Source of the DNA: Cryptomeria japonica
Taxonomy: Eukaryota > Streptophyta > Pinopsida > Cupressales > Cupressaceae
Assembly (NCBI RefSeq): GCF_030272615.1
Contig: NC_081412.1
Coordinates: 101,309,796-101,373,795, forward strand
Reading direction: 5' to 3'
DNA: 64,000 nt
In this document: positions 10,711-23,326 of the stretch, piece after piece
Layout of the letters: the number at the start of each line of letters is the position of its first letter
Numbering within the stretch: position 1 is the first letter of the stretch
Program-made: the position numbers and the translations under genes
Notes under the pieces: model-generated
Databases searched by the model: none
Told to the model about the DNA's origin: nothing
Seen by the model: the letters and a program-made list of their open reading frames with translations, nothing else

Positions 10711-12721
10711 TTGATGTGGTTTGGCATTAGTCTAGTATGCATTACCAGAGTTACAAAATTTGTCTTTGTAGATCAGGCATAACTCAGATTGAATTGCAGT
10801 CAAGAAACCCTAACCCCACCAAGGTTAGGTTACAAAATATCAAAGTAGAAAGATCAATTCAAAAAAACTGATCTGATTGCATGTGAACCATATCTGAAAA
10901 GTCCTATCTCCTCTGGGAGGAAGCAAAAATCCCTCTATAGATAAAGAGCTCGATGTATGATGGGTCAAGGATGACGTCTATGAAATAAAAAATTCCTCAT
11001 TCCACATTGAATGAGCATAGGATGGCATCCAGGATCAGTCTGCAAAGTCACCTCTAGAGTTATGGCAATGAATCCGACAGCTAGGACAAAATTCAATTAA
11101 AATTGACCATCAGGTCGACAACTGTCCTTGCATAGAGGTTTATATTTTCAACGACCCTATGAATTTGAATTTTGACCATTGATCTCAGAGATTTGTGTGA
11201 AGATGGATGCATGAGATCTTTCCATGTAAGCGTCCACCAAGCCCAACACAAGATTAAAATGTAGCCATCTGATCTCCCCCTTATTGAAAATCAACAACTG
11301 CAGATAAGCCATGTCGCGGGCTGGAGCCACCAAAACCATCCTTGTCGCAACCCCTGCCTTCTTGGATTTTTACCAATACACGTCCTTTCAACCAAACAAA
11401 AAACACTATCATTGCCTTTGGGAGCTCTGGCTGAAAATGCCACTTCGTCAAGACATTTCCCGAATCTTTTTGAAAAATATTCTTTCGTCAAGAGAAGGGA
11501 GTTTAGCAAGAGGGAAGAGCACATTAGGCACCTTGGCAAGTTAGGCCGAAAAGGCCTTTGTCATGTAAGTCGGGCCCACCAAAATCTACTTGGCCAAACA
11601 CCCATTGATGTGTTGCTGAGTCATTGGGTCCCTCCACTGCATTTTGCCAAGAGAATTGGCATTGGCAAGAGGAGGAAGTCATTGCGTCACTTAGAAAGGT
11701 TAGGTTGAAAAGGCCTTGTCATGTGAGACCCACCATGGTCTATGTCCCTTTCGGAAAGATAAGCCATTTTTCCAAGATACAGTTCACTTCCATCTCCCTT
11801 GGCAGCTATACTGAAAAGATCACCTCACCCTATAGAATAGTGGGGAACATCACCCACATTGCCTTTTTGCTTATCTCACAACACTTTTGACTCTATCAAA
11901 ATCTGCCGCGGGATGGCGGGGAACATCACCTGCCTATGTTTACTCTTATCTCGCAAGCCTCATTCGACCTATCTTTCAGCTGTGCCGGGGAAAGAAAAAA
12001 TTAACTTTCTTTCCCTGCCATCCCGCATGGCCAAAACTGCAGCATGCCAAAACCTGAGCCTACCGAAGTCGAACAAAATGCGATGAGGATAACATGAAGC
12101 ACGACTAACACACGTGTTATCCACATGAGATACTGATGTAACTATTGGCTCGGTTCAATAACCCTCATTTTATTGACTTGCACATAACTTTTGTGTCATG
12201 CATTTTTTGTCAAAATTGAAGAAGCAGCTATCTCTATTGAGTGTGTCTACCACAATTTGTTATACGCAATGACATCTTAGATCCGATCTCTACAAGGGTT
12301 GGCATAAAAATTGCCAACAACAACATCTTTCCTTCATTTCAATGGAATCACGAACTTCGAAATCTTTTTGCCACTTGCAGGTTATCAGCACAATATTTGA
12401 GAGCCACTATACCACAGAGATGAGAAGAACAATGGAAGCAATAATGCAGAATGAGGGAGTTTTAATTGTTTAATTTATATCATTTATGTATCATTCTATT
12501 GATTTATGTTTATGAGTTCTTTAATAGTTAAGGATTTCATGATTGTCATTATCTCCTATTTAGCAATGATGATTTTAATCCTGAAACAAGACATAATCAT
12601 GACGTAATATAAATCACACATAAATATCATGCATCCATCCTACATTTACAACATGTTAGAAACATAGCATATAAGCAAGTACATACATGTCATATCGGTA
12701 TACATCCATCCTATTGGATAT
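10711..12721. other. Unassigned 2-kb stretch, no recognised gene
   Basis: Only the first roughly 30 bp still look like copia 3' sequence. The rest is mixed-composition DNA with short overlapping frames on both strands (for example 11412-11708) that match no family I know. It contains an imperfect direct repeat (separate entry). No LTR terminus, primer site or splice-consistent exon series could be made out. Confidence 0.5.
11470..11770 (+). repeat. Imperfect direct duplication of about 150 bp
   Basis: AGTTAGGCCGAAAAGGCC followed by TTTGTCATGTAAG-CGGGCCCACC near 11541 recurs as GGTTAGGTTGAAAAGGCC followed by TTGTCATGTGAG-CCCACC near 11698. The preceding GCAAGAGG and CACTTAG/CACCTTGGC segments also recur. 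The copies have diverged. Confidence 0.6.
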
Positions 12722-13595
12722 TGTTGAGATGTTTGCTAGAAATATGTTTTGTCATTGATGTCAACATATTCTTCTGTGTGTTCTAGTGTTGCAGTCAGAT
12801 AAAATAAGTTGGTTTGGTCAGTGTGTTGTAGATGAGATAATTTAGTTTAATGGGTTTTGAGATAAGTATCTCTAGTTGATTCAACATAAGTTTCAGTGGT
12901 CCACATTATGATTTGATCATTTTGTGAAGTTTGGTACTATGGTTGTTTCTCAGTTGTTCATGTTATTCTGTATTCTAGTTTATACTCCGTATTGCTCTAG
13001 AATTGCAATATCTTTGTGTGCGGATTTGGAAGACTATTTGGGATGTTTAGGTGTGTCCTCAATTCCGGTGGTTCATGATTTGGAAATCCACAAGCGAACC
13101 TTTTAGGTTGACAATCTATTATGTTGGTTTTCTTGAGCTCTAGTAAAGAGATGATGATGATTCTAGTAATCCAAGTTGTTGTGGTTGTTGCATTCCAATT
13201 CATGTTTCTTGTGAATGTTCCTAGATTGTTTTCTATCCGTGTTGTTGGTACATATTGATCATTGTGTACATTATTGATCATTTTCTTCATTTGGTGGTGT
13301 TCTTCGTGTTATGCAACATTTATGGAGTTGTAGCGTGTTGCGGATGATTGAGGCATAATTCTTGGAGGTGTTTTATAATTGTGATGTTTATTTGGGTCCA
13401 GACTATGTCTTAGCTGACTTTTTTTTGGTCCACATGTGTTGTTATTGCGTGTCTAGTTATTATTTTATAGTTTATGTTGAGGGTTTAGTCGACCTTGAAA
13501 TATAGGTTGATGATTTGTATGTATACATGTAATATTCATTTGGGAGATGCATCTACATGTGTGAATATTGTATTGATCATGTTGGATATTAGAGT
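12722..13595 (+). repeat. B': 5' part of a copia LTR, cut by B
   Basis: It begins TGTTGAGATGTTTGC and matches the LTR of B along its length: GTCATTGATGTCAACATATTC, GGGTTTTGAGATA, GTATCTCTAGTTGAT, GTGTGTCCTCA, GTCGACCTTG and GGTTGATGATTTGTAT. At 13596 it is interrupted by the start of B itself, so B inserted into a relative. The right part of B' is not in the window. The five bases before it are GATAT. Confidence 0.7.
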
Positions 13596-16380
13596 TGTTG
13601 GAATGTGTTGTTGTCATTAATGTCAACATATTCCTATATTGCAGAGAATTTTTTTGTTGCAGAGAGTTGGCTTGGTTGGAGATGTGTTGATGTAGATTAA
13701 TGGGTTTTGAGATACTGTGAGGCCTCATCTCGACTCAGTCTGACATTCAGTGGATTTTATATTTTAGACTATTATGGATACTTTATTTTGATGCATTTTG
13801 AGACTTAGAACTTATATGATTTCAGGATTTGGATAACATTGCTGTGATTTGATGGTTTACTTACATGCTTTATGAGATAGAACACTACAAGATTATTAGA
13901 TAGAATGATATTGCAATGATAGATGTCATTATTGAATTTGCAGGACTTTATTCTGAATATAGAACTATGATGTATGTTTAGTTTATGTGAATTGGGATGA
14001 AAATTGCTTATGAGAAATTGTTTGGTAAAAAGTTGTATTTGATCTGTGCAGATGAAAATTGTATGCAAGTGATGATGTGCATTTTTATATTTTTGAATTA
14101 TATTATATTTGGATATTTGGAAGTACTAATGTGTAAATTGAGATGCGCAGGAAATTTACCATGTGACCATGGAAAATTACGGAGAATCAAACTTAGACTT
14201 ATGTATGTTCGTAAAGCCAGGGTTTGTCTATTTGGAGAGACAACACCCCGTTTGTGTTGTATTTTATTCGTATCAGTATATGTTGCATGAGTGTTAAGTG
14301 TTAATTAAATTTAATGTGTAAAAACCTCAAGAGACAATTTCATGTTTTATTTTTGTAAAAGTATTTTATTAGTGTCACTTGACACGTGTGTATTTAAATT
14401 TCAATATTTTATTTTGTCTCTTGGTGGGAAAGTGTTTAATTATAATTAATCTTAAATAAAATAATGTGTTGTCAAAAATATTTTGGGAATATAATATTTG
14501 GAGTGGTCAACTTATGTTTGACCCGAAAATAAACTTCAAAGGGGTTTAAAATGGGTTAAATGAACACCTAGGGGTAGTTTATTAGGGTTTCCTAAAGCCC
14601 ATAAGGTATACCTAGGGGTTAGGGGTAATTTTAGACAAGTTTCTACTTTATAATGATCTTTTTAATGCTTTAAAAATTGGCTTTTCTGAGTTGAGCGAAA
14701 ATTGAAAATTGAAGTTAAATCTAATCAAGATTTTTTTTTCTTTTGGAAGGAGAGTCTTTTTGCATTTTGCTTTCTTTCTTTTTTTTTTTTTTTTTTAGAA
14801 TCCTGTGAGAACTCAGAGAGTGAGCTTCTTAAGGAAGATTTTTGGGAATAGCAGGGTAATCACCCACTCTCCATTTTTGGAGACAGAAGAAAAATTGGAA
14901 GGAAAATAATGTTATGGAATAGAGAAATTGAATAAGGGTAGAAGGAAAAAGATTTGTGGATTGGGCAGCTCTTCATCAGATATCATAATAACCTTTGGGC
15001 AGATTAAGGTTGGTTTCAATTATTATTTGTAATGTCTTCTTTTTGGTTTATGTCTGGAAGTTGTTTGTATAAGAAATCTGTGTTCTTGAAAGTTTATATT
15101 TGAAAATCTCTTGGTATTTTTGCTTTATGAAATATTGTGTTTTGGGAGTTTTCTCAAGATCTCTTACTCTTGGGAGAGAAGAGGATCTTGAGGGTGGTAG
15201 CAGTGACAACCCTTGAGTGAGAGACTCTCTTTTGAGAGCGATCACAAGGGATCTTTGTGTGACCCTTGCTGCATGGCCTGTTTGTGCAATGGGGGTCATA
15301 AGGAGGGATATAAGGCTAGAATGCCTTTGGGGGGCATAAGGAATAAGAGGTTGAGATTCTTGATATTTTTATTGTGCCATGTGGTGGCCTCTAGTTTATT
15401 TCATATTTGTAGTTCTCCTCAGGGTATTTGGTGCACTACCACCCATTGAAAATGTTCATCACCAGAGTGTGGTGCTGTGAAAGCCAAGTTGGGAATGTGT
15501 CTGAAAGTGAGTCTGTATGCATTGCTTTCTATGTGTTTGCCTGTTTGTAACCCGTCTAGGATTTGGTTCTCCGAGCTCGGGGGTGGCTACCAGTTAGCCT
15601 AGGCTGGGAGGTGAGCACTCCGTGGTCATATTTGTGTTTTCTATTATGCAGGAAAATTCAGAGGAAAGAGAATAGGAACCATGAAAGAGATACAAAAGAT
15701 TGTTATTGAAGATACTTGAATTCAGTTGCAGATGTTTGCTTAAAGTTGTTATAGGAAATATGCCTCATTCATAGAAAAGAGAAGCAAGTTGTATTTTGTG
15801 AAAGTAGATTTGAAGTTTTATTGTTGTGACTATTCAGAGAAAACATTCTGTAAATTGGAAGAATATCTTAGAGATGTTTTAAAAAAGAAAAGCTTGTTAT
15901 TTCTACTTCTGGTTTATTTGAAAAAGAAAAGTTAATTTGTGTTGCTTGCAAAAGCTTCTTGAATTTTGGAAGAAAATAAAAGAATTGTTTTCATTTAGAT
16001 TTTACCTATATTTTTACTTGAGGCAAATAGAAATTTATTAATGTTGGAAGTTTTTTAAATATTTTAAATGGGAAAAGTTGTTTTATGTGAATAATTTATT
16101 AGAAGAAAAAAATCAATGAATTTCTTTATTTCCAGGAAAAAGTATAATGTATCTTTGAATAGTATCCTAAATTGTATTTTAGTTAGCATTGATTTAAAAG
16201 TTTATTAATTATATATATATATATATATATCTGATTTAACTTAATGCTTTTTCCTTTAATTATTTTAATTTAAAATTTTGCATGTAAATGCTCTTTTAAA
16301 AAAAAATATATATATAAATTTATATTGAAATAAATTTCATCTTTTTAACTATAAATTTATATTTACAAAAGTTATGTAAA

Positions 16381-16385
16381 TATAA

Positions 16386-16434
<49 letters not shown>

Positions 16435-16465
16435 TATTTATATATATATATATATATTTATATAT
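16381..16465. repeat. TA microsatellite in S1
   Basis: Nearly pure TA repeat just upstream of the palindrome array. A shorter TA run lies at 16210-16230. Confidence 0.9.
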
Positions 16466-16533
16466 TTTTATATGTTATATTTTTTTTAAAAAAAATTTAA
16501 AAAAAAAAAAATGTTTTGGCCCCCCCGCGGACT

Positions 16534-16735
16534 CCACTGTGAGTACGCACAGTGGACGACCGCGCGACGCCCATTGTGTGCACACACACTGGAGCCGCTT
16601 GCGGCTTCCACTATGTGGGCACACAGTGGACGGCCATGGCCGCCACTGTGTGGCCACACAGTGGGGAGCCGCTAGCGGCGCCCACTGTGTGGGCACATAG
16701 TGGTGCCGCGGCGCCACTATGGTGCGCGCGGCCAG
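16534..16735. repeat. GC-rich tandem array of 22-bp palindromes in S1
   Basis: Five near-perfect palindromes of form CCACTGTG-N6-CACAGTGG start at 16534, 16571, 16608, 16643 and 16682, with a half unit at 16714, so the period is about 37 bp. The unit at 16643 is a perfect 22-bp palindrome. The spacers are themselves palindromic (GCCGCTTGCGGC-like, GGCCATGGCC, GCCGCTAGCGGC). The array lies between poly-A/T and TA tracts. S2 carries the equivalent array at 22786-23037. Confidence 0.93.
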
Positions 16736-17026
16736 CCTGCCACCCAAAACTCCTGTGACCTGCAAACTTGAATTCGTGGCCGCCGTTAGGGTCTTTGGCC
16801 TAGCAAGGAACTTTGGCTGTCAAAAAAAAAATTATATGGGTTAAAACCCTAGCCCAGATGGGGCTAGGGCAGTTTGGTTTTAAAATAAAAATAAAATTAT
16901 TAATTAGTTTAGATATTGTAAATGTGAGAAAATTAGAACCCTAATTAGGGTTGGGGAAAAAATAGTTTAATAATTAGAAAGTTAAAAATGGCTTTTGAAT
17001 TAGAGTTAAAATATTTAACATATAAG

Positions 17027-17028
<2 letters not shown>

Positions 17029-17112
<84 letters not shown>
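17029..17112. repeat. TA microsatellite in S1
   Basis: About 84 bp of TA repeat downstream of the palindrome array. A shorter run follows at about 17176-17200. Confidence 0.92.
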
Positions 17113-17115
<3 letters not shown>

Positions 17116-18201
17116 TTTTGAGCATTTTGAATATGTAATTAAAATATAAATATATATATGTAGGTATATACAAATATGTATATATATATATATATATATT
17201 TATATATTCCTGATTTTAATTTGGAATAAATTATAAAGAGATATTTAAAATTTTTTTTATAAGACTGTATAGTCATATTAGAGGATAAATTAAAATTTCT
17301 CTCCTATATCCTTTAGTTTAATTAATTTAATAAACCTATTGACTAGATATCTCTTGGAGATAGCATTAATCCAGTCAGTCTCACGCAATTTAAATTTCAA
17401 CAATTTATCGTTGCTTAGGCGTTTCAGAATTAGCTCGAATTTAATAATGGAAATTTCACTAACGTTTGTCGCGAGAGTGAACTTGTTAATTAATTTAGTA
17501 AGTTTTAAAAAAAAAAATTGTTCCGTTTTTGCCCTAAATTTTGGGCATGACAAATACTTATCTCTAGTTGATCTAGTATGAGTTTCAGTGTTTTGGAAGG
17601 TGATTTGATCAAGTTATGTGATCCGATGAGATGGCTAGTTTTTATGTTGGTTCTGTATTTGTAGAGTTGTGATTTCTGGATTGTATTACTCCATAATTGA
17701 TTCTTTACATTGTGTGGATTTTGGAGAGTGTTTGGGACGTTCATGTGTGTCCTCAGTTTGGATGGTTCATGATTCGAAACTTCACAAGTGTATCTTTCAG
17801 TTTGTTGTTGGTGTTTTTGAGCTTCGATAATGATATAATGACAATTCTTATTATCCAAGTTGTTGCAGAGGAATTCACATTGCTTGTTGATATTATCTGA
17901 TCATGTTCAATGTGTTTTGGTGGTCCATGTTGATCGTGGTGCAAGTTATTAAACATTTTACTGGTCTGGTGGTATTCTTCATGTTATACAACTTTGTGGC
18001 CAACCCGATGGTTGTTGCATGTTGCAGATGACCTTGGTATGATATTCAGTGGTGTTGTGTGTTCAAGAAATTGATTTGGGTCCATGCCGTGTCCTTTATG
18101 ACATTGTATTGGTCTGCATACGGATTTATGCATCGTGTGATGTAATTTAATAATTAGGTCCCATGTGTTGAGTCGACCTTGGAGTTAAGGTTGATGATTT
18201 G

Positions 18202-18209
18202 TATAAATA
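18202..18209 (+). promoter_or_regulatory. TATA box in the LTR of B
   Basis: TATAAATA precedes the presumed R/U5 side of the LTR by position comparable to the other copia LTRs. Confidence 0.5.
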
Positions 18210-18730
18210 AGTGTTGTAATCATGTAAGATGTGTGTATGTGGTTGTGTATGCGACCTTTGAGATTATTATATGTGAGAATAGACAAATTGATCTTTTGAT
18301 AGTGGAGAAGAGTAGAGAAGTGTTGTTGTGCAGACAATGAGCTTAATCAAAACTGTGATCAGGCATTTGGAGATGTTATTCTTTCAGTTCATGTAATCCA
18401 TATTATTGTTCAATCCTTGTAAGGTAGTGAGCCTTCCCAGGATTGTATCCCTTTATTATTTTGAGTAGTGAGCTTTAGGCAGTGTTCTTGAATGCATGTG
18501 CATCCCCCATTGTAATATTTTCACATATTACTACTCCCACTGTGGTCTTTTAACTGGGTTTTCCAGATCAAAAAATTGTGTGTTATGTGTGTTATTGATG
18601 TGGTGAAAATCCTTGCTATTGTTCTTCCTGATCAGATCTAAAGTTGAGTTTAATCTGTCTAAGTTTGGTGAAAACTGATTCACCCCCCCCCCCCCCCTCT
18701 CAGTTTTCTTGCATTGTTGTTGCCAAAAAT

Positions 18731-18742
18731 TGGTATCAGAGC
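18731..18742 (+). other. Primer-binding site of B
   Basis: TGGTATCAGAGC matches the initiator-tRNA-Met site exactly, a few bases after the LTR end. Confidence 0.88.
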
Positions 18743-18784
18743 TAGATCCTCTAGAAGGAGCTTGACCACTTGAGGAGATCTTGG

Positions 18785-20316
18785 ATGGCAACTATTGTTT
18801 TCAAGGAGAGTCTGATATTTGATGGAACTCATTATATTAAATGGAAGGACTGGATAGAGTTTCACTTGAAGTTCCATGGAGAAGATTATTGGATGATCAC
18901 AAATAATGCCTATAATGTTCCTCAGAATGGTCATGTTACTGCAGTTGAGATCAAGAATGTTGAACATAATATAAGAGCTAAAGAAGCATTGATGAGTTCC
19001 CTAACTGATGCAGAGATGACTAATGTGAGGGGATTGTAGACTGCACATGAGATTTGGGAGAAGCTAGAAACCCTCTATGAAGGAGATAAACATGTTAAAT
19101 TTGCTACAATGCAAATTTTAAAAGGAAAGTATGAGTTACTGATAACGGGAGAAGATGAGAATATTTCATCCTTTATAGCTAAAGTGAATGATCTTGTGCC
19201 AAACATCAGATGTGTTGGTGGAGTCCTTGAAGAAGATGAGATTGTAGCTAAAGTGTTGAGATCTTTGCCTCCTGCTTATAAACACAAAGTTGTTGCTATT
19301 GATGAGATCTGGACTATGACAATTGTGACAAGAGATATGTTGGTTGGTAAGCTTGCTACTTTTAAATTAAGTGAAATTGGTGAATCACATGATAGCTAAG
19401 ACTGCATTTGAAGATACTGTATCGAAGAAGAAGAAGTATGATCTGACAGAGATTTTAACTAGGGTTTCCAGATATGTAAAGGAAGTGAGAGAGATGGAAG
19501 AATATGAAAGAGAATTGGAAGACCTTGAAGCACTTATTACCAGAAAATTGCCTAAGGGAGTCGATAAGTATGAAGGGAAGTTAACTTTGAAATGTTTTTC
19601 ATGCAATAAGATTGGTCATTTTGCTAGAATTATTTGTCCTGAAAGAGTAGAAAGAGTGTCAAAGTATGATAAGACTTACAAGCCTATTCGCAAGTATAGA
19701 TATCAGAAGAAATGTTATTATGCTACTGATGAAGCTGTGATATATGATGAATCTGAGAAAGGGAATTCAGAAGATGAATTTGTGTCTGTTGCTATCAAGG
19801 AAGATGATCTAATACCTACTGATTCTACAAGTTGTATTGTTGAAGAGAAATCCTTGGCTATTAAGATTGAAGAGAAAGATGAATGGGTGGTTGACAGTGG
19901 TTGTTCACATCACATGACATGTGATAAAGGTAAATTTGTGAATAAAGAGAAGTATGATGGTGGTGTAGTAAGATTTGGAGACAACAAAGTTTGTGTAATC
20001 AATGGTAGAGGTTCTATTTCTCTTGATGATGAGCATAATACTGATGACGTTTTATATGTTGAAGGTTTGAAGCATAATCTTTTGAGTGTTGGACAAATGG
20101 TTTAATAGGGAATATGATTTACAATTCAAGAATGAGAAAGGTAAGATCTTGAATAGCTTTGTTATAGAAATTGCATCAGGAACTAAAACTAAACGTAATA
20201 GCTTTCATCTAAATGCTAGTGAGAAAAATTGCTTGATTGCTCAGATTGATGAGATTTGGTTGTGGCATAGATGGATGTGTCATGTTAACTTTGACTACAT
20301 GATTAAGATAAGTTCT
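18785..20316 (+). pseudogene. gag-protease of element B, truncated by G
   Basis: ATG at 18785 opens a copia Gag (LIFDGTHYIKWKDW, then WEKLETLYEGDKHVKF). A zinc knuckle near 19597 has five instead of four residues before its last cysteine. Protease follows with an intact DSG (WVVDSGCSHHMT, near 19890), then the GAG-pre-integrase region (WLWHRWMCHVNFDY). Breaks are TAG at 19037-19039, a frameshift near 19385, and a one-base insertion in a T run near 20101. The frame stops at 20316, where the LTR of G begins. The remainder of B (integrase, RT, RNase H, 3' LTR) should lie beyond the right window edge. Confidence 0.85.
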
Positions 20317-20772
20317 TGTATACACATAAATCTGGCTCAATTAATTAATCTAGATGCAAAGGTTATTTAATATTCTTCTATTATATAGTTAAGTTCCCCG
20401 ATTTAATTATATAAGTCACTTTTCTAAATTCTTCTAAAAAATCACAAATATTACACCCCACTTGCATTCTCCTACAAATCCACATCCTCACTCCTCTTTC
20501 CACCTCATCATGACACATCAGTAAGTTGCAAGTAAATAGCTATTTTATAAAATAAATAGGTCAAATATCCTCACATCACATGGGTACTTGGACCTTACTT
20601 ACACTACACCACTTGGGTACTTGCACCTTTGCTTGAACATGCTTCCAAAATACTCAAGCCTCACACTTGGGTATTTGAACCTTCTTTGCAATGCATTCAA
20701 GGTACTTAAGTCTTACACTTAATTACTCAAATCTTCCTTGCTTCTTGCATCTAGGTACTTGGACCTTGCTTA
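20317..20772 (+). repeat. G: 5' LTR of a Ty3/gypsy element, left part
   Basis: It starts TGTATACACATAAATC directly after GTTCT (20312-20316), the expected first copy of the target duplication in B. It contains repeated ACTTGGGTACTTG-type phrases (20580-20765). It is interrupted at 20773 by C and resumes at 38598 with similar wording (CTCACACTTGGCAAG, CCAAGTACCTAAG). Confidence 0.65.
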
Positions 20773-22785
20773 TGTTAGGACCCAGAGGAAACTAAGAGAG
20801 GGGGGGGGAGGTGAATCAATTGTCTATTAATTTCAACCCAAATATAACAACCAAACTTAGTGCTTAATTGGTAAACCAAACTTAATGCTGGTAGACAGTT
20901 TAATTGTTAATAATAGTACCTATAAATTTTAATGCATGAAATAGAAAGACAAATAACATACATAACATATAACATAGTTATTTGTATGTGGAAACCCTAT
21001 AAGGGGAAAAACCATGGTAGGAAACATTACCCACAATCAGATGATACTACTGTAGATAGTATGTGTGTACAAATGGGGTCTACACATGTAGAAAGGCCAA
21101 CTGCCTAGAGCTCACTACTCAATCACAAAATGGGAGTCACACTGATTACAACTGGATGCTTAAATCCAATGATAATGTACTGCTCAAAATAGCATCTTCA
21201 TATGTTTAATTCAATACCGGTTAAGTTTTGATTGTCTTCCTCATACCTTCCTTGAATCTTCAAATGATGTCTGCATGTATAGGTCTACTTATATTTGCAT
21301 ATACCTTATTACAATTCTCTTTCTCAATCCTATTAATCTCACAAATAAGATCTTACATATATACCAAAACCTAAGACCAAATGTTTAGGTTGGCTCACTA
21401 AGATTATTACAATTAAATTAATTAAAAATGAATCAATATGCGATGCATGATGTCAGCTCAATGCATTTACAATAATAACTAATCAATAAAACATCTCCAT
21501 AATGTGTCGTGCTGATTTGGAATAGATAATTCTTGCTGGTCCATAACCTAGACCTATTTACCGGTAACAACAAATATGCAAACTTGATTGTAATAACAGA
21601 TCATCCTCACTGTCGGTGAATAATATAACCTGTTGGTGAACTAGATACTGGTGATTGTGCATAAGGCATTGAACATATCGGTGAACATAACCAAAGATGT
21701 GCAAGTGTTGATAAGTGTTCTGTCGTGCCCAAACTTTAGGGCACAAAAACGGAACAACAAAATTTTTTTTTGACATCAAGAACTCGCAATATATCCTAAT
21801 AATAATATTAACTTTATTAGAGTTTTGTCTTATCTAGGGTGAGAATAAAATTGTTTACTAAGGTTGGGTTAATTAACCAACTCGAACGAGCGACTAGTTT
21901 AGTGAAGATTAAATTAGTATCATGGATTACTGGCTAGCTCAATTACCTAACTCAAGTTGTCGCTAATTAAAAACAAAGCTTAATTGGTTATCTTCGTGAG
22001 TTTAATCATTCCCATTCATATAATGAGAATACCAATAATTAATCGATGCTCATGCAAAATTTATTATTTAAATCCAACCTATGAGGGTTCAAATTTCTAT
22101 AAGGTCATTTGCCCACTAAGACCGACAATAAGCTAAAGCTAATTCTAATTTTTCTAACCCCTTAATTATGATGATTTAATTAAATTCGGCCCAAACTGGT
22201 CACCAAGGGCTTATGGTCCATAAAATTAATTCTACAATTTCTCCTTTTAAATTTTCCTAACATCCAAATATATTGGAAAAAATCTATTGATTAATTAAAT
22301 AAATTAATCGTTTTAATGTATGGTGTATCCAACTATAAAAACCCCTTCATTTTTAAATCCCTTTAATTTTACTATATTAAAATTTTAATCCCCTAAAGAA
22401 TAAATGGACATATAATAATTCCATTATTAAAATAACCCCAAATATATATATATTAAAATCAAAGTTTAAAATTCCCATTAAATAAACTCCCCTCTCTAAT
22501 TTTAATTTTTTTTCCCCTTTAAATAAAGAAATCCTTTATTTAAAAATGCCAACCCTAACCCGAAATTGGGTTAGGGTTGCATTTCTATTTATTTACCCTT
22601 TGTTTAAATTTCTTATTAATTTATACCCTAACCCGAAATGGGTTAGGGTTTATTATACTACTTTTTTTTGTTTAGTATGAGTGCAGGTACGGAGGCGGAT
22701 TAGGGCACGACAGCCATGGCAAGGCGGCGGTTTTCGCAGAGGGGGGGGGATGAGTGGAGGAGGCGGCGCGGGGCTCTCCCGGACA

Positions 22786-23037
22786 CCACTGTGTTTATAC
22801 ACAGTGATGGCGGTGCCGTCCACTGTGTATAAGCACAGTGGCGGCCGCGGACCATCCACTGTGCTTACACATAGTGGCGGCACCTCCCGTGCCGTCCACT
22901 GTGGGTAAGCACAGTGGCGCGGCCCGAGCGCCGTCCACTGTGTTTACACACAGTGGCTTGGCATTTCCCGTGCCGTCCACTGTGGGTAAACACAGTGGCA
23001 CGGCCCGAGAGCCATCCACTGTGTTTACACACAGTGG
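22786..23037. repeat. GC-rich tandem array of 22-bp palindromes in S2
   Basis: Seven palindromes of form CCACTGTG-N6-CACAGTGG start at 22786, 22820, 22856, 22896, 22935, 22977 and 23016 (period 34-42 bp). The inner six bases vary around TTTACA, GGTAAG and TATAAG. The last four units form two similar dimers of about 81 bp (GGTAAG/GGTAAA unit followed by TTTACA unit), a simple higher-order repeat. Spacers include GCGGCCGCGG and CGGCACCTCCCGTGCCG, also partly palindromic. Frames through it on both strands follow from the repeat and are not genes. Confidence 0.93.
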
Positions 23038-23221
23038 TTCGGCTAGTGCTACGATCCCTTCTTTTTTTAATGATATTTTTTTAAAAAAAAAATTTATCAT
23101 TAGGTAAATATATATATATATATATATATATTTATTTATAAATCAATATACATATTTTTATATATGTATTTGTATATCTCCATTGTCACATTTCAAGTCT
23201 ATACATATATTTCTCCCACGC

Positions 23222-23326
<105 letters not shown>

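Larger units (their letters stand above)
13716..17552 (+). mobile_element. S1: solo LTR of about 3.8 kb
   Basis: It starts TGTGAGGCCTCATC and ends TTGGGCATGACA. The flanks are GATAC (13711-13715) and AATAC (17553-17557), a 5-bp target duplication with one mutation. S2 is a second copy of the same family with the same ends, in the opposite orientation. There is no primer site, polypurine tract, gag or pol, and no internal repeat pair. TG...CA ends plus a 5-bp duplication around one unit is the signature of an LTR-LTR recombination product. Conserved with S2 are a segment near 14150-14260 (GTGACCATGGAAA, GGAGAGACAACACCCCGT), one near 15230-15450, AT microsatellites, a GC-rich palindrome array and an AGGGTT-rich segment. 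Confidence 0.75.
13596..18725 (+). repeat. B: 5' LTR of a copia element, split by S1
   Basis: The LTR starts TGTTGGAATGTG at 13596, runs to 13715, is interrupted by S1 (13716-17552), and resumes at 17553 to end about 18725 just before the primer site. The flanking join reads GAGATAC then TTATCTCTAG, and B' shows the uninterrupted order. A TATA box (18202) and a GATTCACCCCCCC tract (about 18680) are present. The LTR proper is about 1.3 kb. Confidence 0.78.

Noticed and set aside
10711-12721. A host gene in the unassigned island
   Set aside because: ORFs are short, overlapping and on both strands; I see no domain, consistent exon series or promoter.
15048-15449. Host exon candidate in the segment shared by S1 and S2
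   Set aside because: The segment is conserved between the two solo LTRs, but the frames differ between copies and no protein family is recognisable; it is better explained as LTR sequence.
16475-16765. ORFs of 68 and 96 codons across the S1 array
   Set aside because: Same cause as in S2; no start context, homology or codon pattern supports translation.
22653-23107. Overlapping 75-100 codon ORFs on both strands
   Set aside because: They run through the GC-rich palindrome array; the symmetric repeat keeps several frames open at once and the peptides merely repeat the array.
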